A DNA stretch of 64,000 bases. It comes from Linnemannia schmuckeri. Taxonomy: Eukaryota; Mortierellomycota; Mortierellomycetes; Mortierellales; Mortierellaceae. The notes below the pieces were generated by a model. That model did not search any database and was not told the origin of the DNA. It saw only the letters and a program-made list of their open reading frames with translations. Positions 57,901 to 64,000 of this stretch are shown one piece after another. The number at the start of each line of letters is the position of its first letter. Position 1 is the first letter of the stretch. The translations under genes and the position numbers were made by a program. Location: positions 1,612,001 through 1,676,000 of the forward strand of contig JANATG010000003.1 in assembly GCA_029449235.1 (NCBI GenBank), written 5' to 3'.

Positions 57901-59325
57901 TAAGGTATGCAAAGAGAAACATATCTAACGACTGGGGGCATTTTTTTTTAATACGTTTTTGTGTAATAGGGCTTTTCGATTGATACGACCTCGAACTTGG
58001 CTCTGGCCAACTCACTAAGGGAGTGTGCGGCTAAGAGTGAGAACGATATCGAGTTTGTCAAGTTGTTAAAGACCATGGCGACCATGGCGATGTCTGAGGC
58101 TAGCTATATTTCTTCAGGATCCATGGAAGTCAGCAAATACGCTCATTACGGTCTTGCCCTTGATTTCTATACCCACTTTACCGTAAGTTTTCTTTTGCAA
58201 GTACAACGCCCTGAAAGAGTCGTTCTCTGACTTTTTGAGCTGTCTAACGCCTATTGCTTTTTCCGCACGGCGATCACATAGTCTCCGATTCGTCGATATG
58301 CAGATCTGGTGGTGCATCGGCAGTTAATGTCCTGTCTTCTTGGATCGACCCCTCAAACGACCGACAACTCGTCCGACTTTTTGAGGAACGGCCTAAAGAT
58401 GGAACAAGTGGCCGGCCATCTCAATTACAAGAACCGAGAATCCAAGTTGGCTCAGAAGGACTCAACCGAACTCTTCCAGACCCTCTATGTTCTCCAAAAG
58501 ACGCGGAACCCGGCGGCGGTCGAGAATGGTGGCAATGATCCTGAGGCGGAGGATCTGCCGTTCATCGAGACGGGAATCGTGTCTGAGATTCGAGAGAATG
58601 GCTTCTTTGTGTTTGTGCCACGATTCGGGATCAGGGGCCCTGTGTACCTGAAGGAGAAGTCAGGTGAGATTTCAATCCCTCTTTCGGCACTCAAACAGTC
58701 ATCAGCAGGAGAAAGCGACCATTTGGTGACGATTTCGGGGTGTGAGATGGATACGGATTCAATGACCCAGATCTCTGTTAAGGTCCCGCCGCAGGCTTTG
58801 AGAGCCCATGCGTCCTCGCCTAATGTGTTGAGTCTTGTCCAGTTCAGGTTGTTTGACAAGGTCAAGGTTGCATTGAGACTCAAGAAATCGCTCGCTCACC
58901 GGCATACAATCTACATGACGCTGATCGGACTGGACCACCAAGCCACCCCTGCCGCTGTTTCTGGTACTGGCAAAATAGGATCAAGAACCACCACGGTAGC
59001 ACCTATGAAGAGTCACAGCGGTCGACTGTTCAAGAAGGCGGGCGAACAGCTGCAACAAGATGAGGTCAAGAGGATCGCTCAGCAGGATCCTTCATTGGCT
59101 CCGTTGTTGCAACGCGATCTGATCCAGGGTATCCAAGAGGGTCAACAGCAACAGCAACAGCAGCAGCAGAAGAAAGGTGGCAAGAATTCGAGGAAGCAGC
59201 AACAGCGGGTCGTTGATCTGGAGGAGGTGTACTACCAGTCGCGTCCCGAGTCGAGTCTTTACAACCTGATTGAGTCATTTGATCGGTTCCGTATCGTAGA
59301 ATCCAACGAGTCTCCTTCCTCCTAG
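54978..59325 (+). CDS. DIS3L-type exosome exoribonuclease (RNase II/R family)
   Basis: 3'-5' exoribonuclease, 1147 residues. Ten exons: 54978-55047, 55176-55306, 55408-55485, 55585-55812, 55913-56125, 56214-57207, 57300-57508, 57609-57872, 57970-58182, 58282-59325. Order: short N-terminus (MLRKENVHFRKT, VREVYLRNDIPC), PIN domain (about 40-200), two cold-shock domains, RNB domain with the Mg site FSIDPPNCQDIDDAIS near 486 and HFTSPIRRYAD near 800, S1 domain (VPRFGIRGPVYL), a Gln run near 1090 and a tail LYNLIESFDRFRI. The wording follows human DIS3L rather than DIS3: LIPDYSVALRYVELLE, KEYLTQFWP, MPINTPERPW, QKDSTELFQ. Two of four PIN catalytic acids appear replaced outright and one is Glu for Asp, while RNB residues are intact. 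It is expected to act with the cytoplasmic exosome in mRNA decay. Confidence 0.93.
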
Positions 59326-59583
59326 ACTTTTGTCACAATAGATATCATATTTTTTGCTCCGCATGCCTTTCAAATTAGACGTTAAAAACCATTGGCAATA
59401 AAAAAGAAAAGGAGGAGGATTGGAAGAAGCAACACACACACTCATCGTTTTTAGATGATTTATTCTTTAAACAAGATGAGTTTGTCGGAGGGGTGGGTTT
59501 GGGTGAGTTTTTGTAGTCGATTTTTTCAACCAAAAAACGCGTATATTTCAAAAAGAGAAGAATTATAGTACGCGAAGAATGAT

Positions 59584-60393
59584 TTAAGCCTCGGTGCGGA
59601 CACGAGCGTTAGCGTTGGTGACGCGGATGTTGAGCTGCTGGGCACGCTCGACGATGGCGATGCGGTTGCGGGAGGAGACGTTGTGGGCAATCTCGGCAGC
59701 GAAGGTGCGGTTGTGCATCAACAAGAGGTTCAACTCGGCAATGTTGGCGACGACGAACTTCTTGAAGCCCGAAGGCATCAAGTGGCGGGTCAACTTGTTG
59801 TTACCGTAACCGATCTTGGGCATGGCGATCTGGCCCTTGAAGCGGCGGCGGACACGGTTATCAATACCCTTGGGCTTTCTCCATGACTCCTGTTATATCG
59901 AGATTTCAGCACATCAATTGAATATTAAAAGTAGTGGCAAAGTCCGGTGTTAGTTTCTTGCCGACAATTTTCAATATTTGGGCTAGCTTTTCCTGTGAGT
60001 GATTGATTGGGCAGTTCCTTGGTACGTTGTCGTGTGAAGTGGTATGGTAGGTAGAGATCAGGTAAGTTCTGATCGCTCCTCAATTTCTGATGATTGTGCT
60101 GTTGCGCATCGTCTGTCCAATCAGTGGATCACGGTAAGTGACCGTACTGCTCCCAATCACTCCTGCTAGTTTTTTGAAACTTTGTCGTCGTGTGGTGTTG
60201 GATCGATCGCTGGATTCCTGTTCTTGTTTCGCTGTCTTGCTCCAGTTCGCCTCATTCAAAAAAAACTCTGGTTCGGTAGGTATGTCCTGAAAGAGTTGTG
60301 TACCTTGACGGTCTTGTAGCGGTCAGACTGGTGACGCTTGAAGGTAGCGGTGTGCTTCTTCACGATGGTGTGCTTCTTGAGAGGAGTGACCAT
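59584..60393 (-). CDS. RPL32: 60S ribosomal protein eL32
   Basis: Ribosomal large-subunit protein of 131 residues, the expected length. Exons: 60393-60304 (MVTPLKKHTIVKKHTATFKR) and 59889-59584, beginning ESWRKPKGIDNRVRRRFKGQ and continuing MPKIGYGNNKLTRHLMPSGF. The whole sequence fits eL32. The single intron is 414 bases, long for this window, as is common for ribosomal-protein genes with regulatory introns. The gene is divergent from TFIIF-beta. Confidence 0.97.
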
Positions 60394-61421
60394 TTTCTAT
60401 GGGCAGAAAGAAGAACGCATATTTGGCTGATCAGTTCTTCAGCTCTTCGTCGTTGTTGTACGGAGATTGATCAAAAGGAGGTCCAGTTGAAGATGTGATG
60501 CTCGCTGAGTCCTGAAAAAGACGACCAGCTGAACAATACATTGACGACTACGTCGTTTCTGGAAAAATTGGTAGTCGGTTGGGAGGTATGCCGTATGTTC
60601 CTGCTGAAAAGCATGATGTTGAGCTCTGTTCTGAGATTGGGACCAAGTTGATGGGTTTGTCGTAGCAGCCGAGATTGTGATGCAGATGGATCAGATCTCC
60701 ATCCTCGTTCACTGAGAACAGGATCACTGGTGTTTCCTGATTAACAGTGTCAAGGTCTCATTCAGACACATGGCGTCCACATGGAGGTAGGGTAATTCCA
60801 CAAAGTCGAAGCATGGCTCCTCGTGCAGAAATAGTGCGGTGGCGACATGGATCCTGATGACGGCAGGCGTGATAAATGAGAATGGTTGATGGGTTGAAGG
60901 TGTATGTTGCGATGGTTTGATATGGTGGTTGTGTTGGATGGTTGTATGATGGCTGTATCCATCGATGGATGTGCTCTCTCACTCCTATGTGCTGAATAGC
61001 CTCACGTACGGAAAAAGATTTCGAAAGAGGGAATCCAGCCAGTCCGTGCCGTGTGCCGCATTATCAAAAATGGCCAAGGGACTTCTCAATGCACAAATTA
61101 GCCAAGCCACCAAATTTTTCGAAGTGTTACTGCCACCACAGATAAAAAGACGAGAGTGCCTCGCAACTGAACTTGGTGCATCTCTTCTTTTGACTTTCTA
61201 TTGCTCAGCACAATCACTGAGGACGCCAAAACGCTTAACGCTTGAACCTGGTCAAAGCCAACTCCTTCATATTCTTCTTCTTACTACCTCAGGACGGACC
61301 TGAACAAACACTAAAATAACAACACGCTCTTCGCCAGAGACAGCAGCATCAGTCGACGACGACACACGCACACACATCCGTCACATTCACCCAAGAAGCC
61401 CAGCAAATACACTAAGACGCT
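60394..61421. other. Divergent intergenic region eL32 / TFIIF-beta
   Basis: About 1 kb between two divergent starts. It may include a 5' untranslated exon or intron of eL32, as ribosomal-protein genes often have. No additional gene is supported. Confidence 0.5.
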
Positions 61422-62855
61422 ATGAGTGACACAGAAAGAAACGCGCGCAAGCGCCCTGCAGACTTTGAGGAGCTGTTCGACGACGGCGAGGAGACAAAGG
61501 AGACTGTTGAGTCCGAGGACGAAATGGTCGACGAGGACGGCAACGTTGTCGGGGACCTTGACCTCACAAAGGCTGAGACCCAGGCTTGGCTTGTCAAGGT
61601 ATCGCTTGTTTCTAATAAGAGCTCCCTATTGACTTTTGTTATCATTCACTTCATGGGAAAGAGCCTAACACGCCTTAAATGCCACGAACTGGAATTGTTA
61701 ATAGATCCCAAAGTTCTTGGCGGACAGATGGTCAAACATCAACGAGGAGGGTGTCAATCTGGGAAAGGTTAGGATATTCAACCAGTAAGTTGATAGTTTT
61801 TGTCAAGGAACACCTACGATCTTTGGTCAGTGATTTTTCTACGATGTGAACGAGATCATATTCCTAACTACGTTTCCTTTCTTGCATGCGTAGGACGAAC
61901 CCAAATGACCCGAATGCTGCACCTTTTCAACTCATCCTCCCAGATGATGATCACACTCAGAGTCTGCCCAAGACCTATCGCCTCAACATGAACCCAAACA
62001 CAGTCAACAACACCTTTGTCTTCACAGAGCCTACAGGACCTCACCCAAAACCACCTCACGCGCCTGGATATCCGACTGGGAAAGCCACGTCGATCTTGGC
62101 CACGATCAAGCACGAGTGCGCCGTTACTCCCAACCCAGGAAGCCCCGAGTATCGCGAGATTATGCGTGAGCGCACTTTGGAGGCCAACAAGAAGGGCGGA
62201 AGGCACGTCCAGATCATAGGAGACAACAACAGAGTTGATACTGCTGGAGGTCGTGGAGGCATGTTCTTGCCCGGAATGGGCGTCCGCAACGGATTCATTG
62301 TAAGTGCGCTATGCTGTCAATTTAATCCAGTCGGTTTTGGTTTGGGCCTACAATTATTCGACATGATATCTCACATAGTTCATTTAAAATTATGATGTTG
62401 CGGGATAATAGCAAAAGAAGGTCAAGGTACAGATGGATCAAAAGACGACTCGTATGCCCAAGAACGAACTCATGGATCTGTTGTTCACTGCTTTCGAGCA
62501 ATATCCTTACTGGTCGTTCAAGGGTCTGGTCGAGTACGTTAAGCAGCCCCAGACGTATTTGAAGGACGTTCTGGCAGAAATCTGCAACTTTATCAAGAAG
62601 GGTCCCTACACTGCAAAGTACCAGCTCAAGCCCGAGTTTGCAGGCGGCGCTGGACGCTCGTCAGGCGGTTCATCATCTTCTCGGCCAGCGTCGGGTGTTG
62701 TCAATGCGGAACTGGAGACGACGTTCAACCCTGCAGCTGTTGGTGTTGGCGCTGGAGAGACTGCAACACAGTCAGAGGCGGCTGTACAGGAGGAGGTTTA
62801 CGACGATGATGAAGATTTCGATGAGGATGATGAGGAGATGGAGGAGGTTGTGTAA
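61422..62855 (+). CDS. TFG2: Transcription initiation factor TFIIF subunit beta (RAP30/Tfg2)
   Basis: General RNA polymerase II factor; with the alpha subunit it stabilises the pre-initiation complex in the nucleus. 368 residues, exons 61422-61598, 61705-61784, 61894-62299, 62412-62855. An acidic leader (MSDTERNARKRPADFEELFD) is followed by the dimerisation domain: LTKAETQAWLVKIPKFL, ADRWSNI, GKVRIF and later ATIKHECAVTPN. The C-terminal winged helix reads RMPKNELMDLLFTAFEQYPY, then WSFKGLVEYVKQPQTYLKDV and KKGPYTAKYQLKPEF. A Ser/Gly-rich linker and an acidic tail (YDDDEDFDEDDEEMEE) end the protein. Length and order match fungal Tfg2. Confidence 0.96.
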
Positions 62856-62956
62856 GTCCGTCTATCATGACTAGACGTATTTTCGCCCGCTTAAAACACA
62901 AAAAAATAATATCGACCTGAATCACACGCACAAACATGCGATTTTGCGCCTATTTT

Positions 62957-62988
<32 letters not shown>

Positions 62989-62998
62989 TTTCTTTTTC

Positions 62999-63041
<43 letters not shown>

Positions 63042-63230
63042 CTTTTTTCTTTTTTCTTTTGCTTGGACCTTCTTTTTTCTTTTTCTTTTTCTCTACTTTC
63101 GGACATTATCCTATAAGGACCGAACCTAATGCCAATTCTACGCCTTAAGGAAAAAATAAATATGTACGCGTTATTTGGCAGAGATTATTATTTGTTTTAT
63201 TAAAGTGTGGAACAGAGTTTGTTTTGGAGC
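62856..63230. other. Convergent 3' flank with pyrimidine tract
   Basis: Space between TFIIF-beta and the chitinase gene, which end towards each other. It contains a 108-base pure pyrimidine stretch (62953-63060) and an AATAAA signal at about 63153. Confidence 0.7.
62953..63060 (+). repeat. Pure pyrimidine tract with (CTTTTT)n
   Basis: 108 consecutive T/C bases, including about six CTTTTT units near 62969-63004. Confidence 0.9.
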
Positions 63231-64000
63231 TTACGCGAGAAGTGCACCGACGACAGACGCGATTACAACAGCAGCGACAGTGTTAACCGTAAGGTACCTG
63301 ACGGCCTGTCCTCTTTCGGCAGTGCTCGTTGACATGGACTTAGGTATCCCTGGCAGCAGGTCGACTATCCTGCCGGTGCTGTTGGGTCCTGAAGTGGTGC
63401 CGTTGCCGTGGTTGCCACTGTTCACTTTGTTGTCGTCTGTGGTTGCTGAAGAAGAGGGTCCTCCGCCGTTGATGGCCTTGGCAATCGATCTAGTCAAGCG
63501 GTGATCAGCAGTATCGCTATCCATCGACCAGATACTGACGCCTCCAAACCCAAACTTCCGGAAATAATCGACCTTGTACGCAAACGTCTCGGGAGTATCG
63601 AACCCCACCCACTGGTCTTTGTCCACTACCATATAAATGCACTGACTCCTCTCGTCTAGTCTCGGAGCCTGAGTGACTCTGCGACTGAAGTTGTCCTCCC
63701 CAGTCTTTTCTCCAAAGAGATCCACGAGTTTCACGGCTTCAAAGTAGGACATGGCGCCCTTCTCTTGGCACCCACTCTTGCCGGGCCCACGGGCGGGTGC
63801 ACCGGGTGAGGTGAGGGATGTGTCCTTGAGGGTAAAGGTGACGCCGGAGAGGGAGAGACCTAGGTTGAATTTCTGGGGGCTGACGGTGGAGGGCGCCATG
63901 GATTCGACGGCCTGGATGAGGGAGTAGCCGTTGTATTCCGTTTCGCTTGCTGGGTCGTGAAGAGGGGCTGCACAGAAGACTTGGGATTCCCATTGTCTAT
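63231..64000 (-). CDS. GPI-anchored GH18 chitinase, C-terminal part
   Basis: Partial gene; the 5' end lies right of the window. The frame is open from base 64000 down to the stop at 63231. Visible: SQVFCAAPLHDPASETEYN (a GH18 loop), FNLGLSLSGVTFTL (equivalent of the LGLPFYGRSF strand), SYFEAVKL, MVVDKDQWVGFDTPETFAYK and the last barrel strand FGFGGVSIWSMDSD, which supplies the conserved substrate-binding Trp. A Ser/Thr/Gly-rich stalk follows, then a hydrophobic tail (VNTVAAVVIASVVGALLA) typical of a GPI-attachment signal. The catalytic DxxDxDxE motif must be encoded off-window. Likely role: chitin hydrolysis or remodelling at the cell wall. Confidence 0.88.
   Translation of the reverse strand, partial: RQWESQVFCAAPLHDPASETEYNGYSLIQAVESMAPSTVSPQKFNLGLSLSGVTFTLKDTSLTSPGAPARGPGKSGCQEKGAMSYFEAVKLVDLFGEKTGEDNFSRRVTQAPRLDERSQCIYMVVDKDQWVGFDTPETFAYKVDYFRKFGFGGVSIWSMDSDTADHRLTRSIAKAINGGGPSSSATTDDNKVNSGNHGNGTTSGPNSTGRIVDLLPGIPKSMSTSTAERGQAVRYLTVNTVAAVVIASVVGALLA

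Noticed and set aside
62936..63148. Open frames across the pyrimidine tract (poly-Phe/Leu)
   Set aside because: Pure translation of a T/C simple repeat in the 3' flank between convergent genes.
1..64000. tRNA, rRNA, CRISPR arrays and bacterial-type operons
   Set aside because: No cloverleaf with T-loop consensus, no rRNA signature and no regularly spaced repeats were seen. The gene structure is eukaryotic.

Overview
The window is nuclear DNA of a filamentous fungus, most likely an early-diverging Mucoromycota/Mortierellomycotina species (Mortierella, Linnemannia or Podila type). I infer this from many short introns (about 80-200 nt) with GT..AG ends, long A/T and pyrimidine tracts, a Sel1-repeat protein, a metazoan-like TEA/TEAD regulator and a DIS3L-type exosome nuclease that budding yeast lacks. 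No database search was possible. All exon joins below were built by hand from splice sites, reading frame and family knowledge, and every multi-exon model closes in frame.

Layout. 1-12.7 kb: two tandem minus-strand ABCC (MRP-type) transporter genes; the first runs off the left edge. Their nucleotide-binding regions have been homogenised, apparently by gene conversion, while their membrane regions have diverged. 13.7-15.5 kb: relic of a gag-pol retrotransposon. 16.5-20.3 kb: secreted repeat protein with amphipathic helical repeats and Lys-Arg sites. 20.8-22.4 kb: Sel1-repeat protein. 22.9-29.6 kb: TEA-domain transcription factor with an animal-like C-terminal YAP-binding-type domain, two ~1.9-kb introns and a 37-nt microexon. 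29.6-36.1 kb: a 6.4-kb stretch of low-complexity DNA with no supportable gene, lying upstream of the TEA gene. 36-38 kb: HAD phosphatase and mitochondrial-type thioredoxin, followed by two thioredoxin-like relics (38.3 and 39.5 kb).

40-64 kb is ordinary dense fungal gene space: NatA auxiliary subunit (NAA15), a GPI-anchored 8-cysteine protein, a long coiled-coil protein, a cytochrome P450, a Ctr copper transporter divergent from DIS3L, ribosomal protein eL32 divergent from TFIIF-beta, and the 3' part of a GPI-anchored GH18 chitinase at the right edge.

These genes do not form a pathway or cluster. The most notable items are the TEAD-like regulator with its unusually large non-coding surroundings, the domain-restricted gene conversion in the ABC pair, the DIS3L orthologue with a decayed PIN active site, and the secreted repeat protein.
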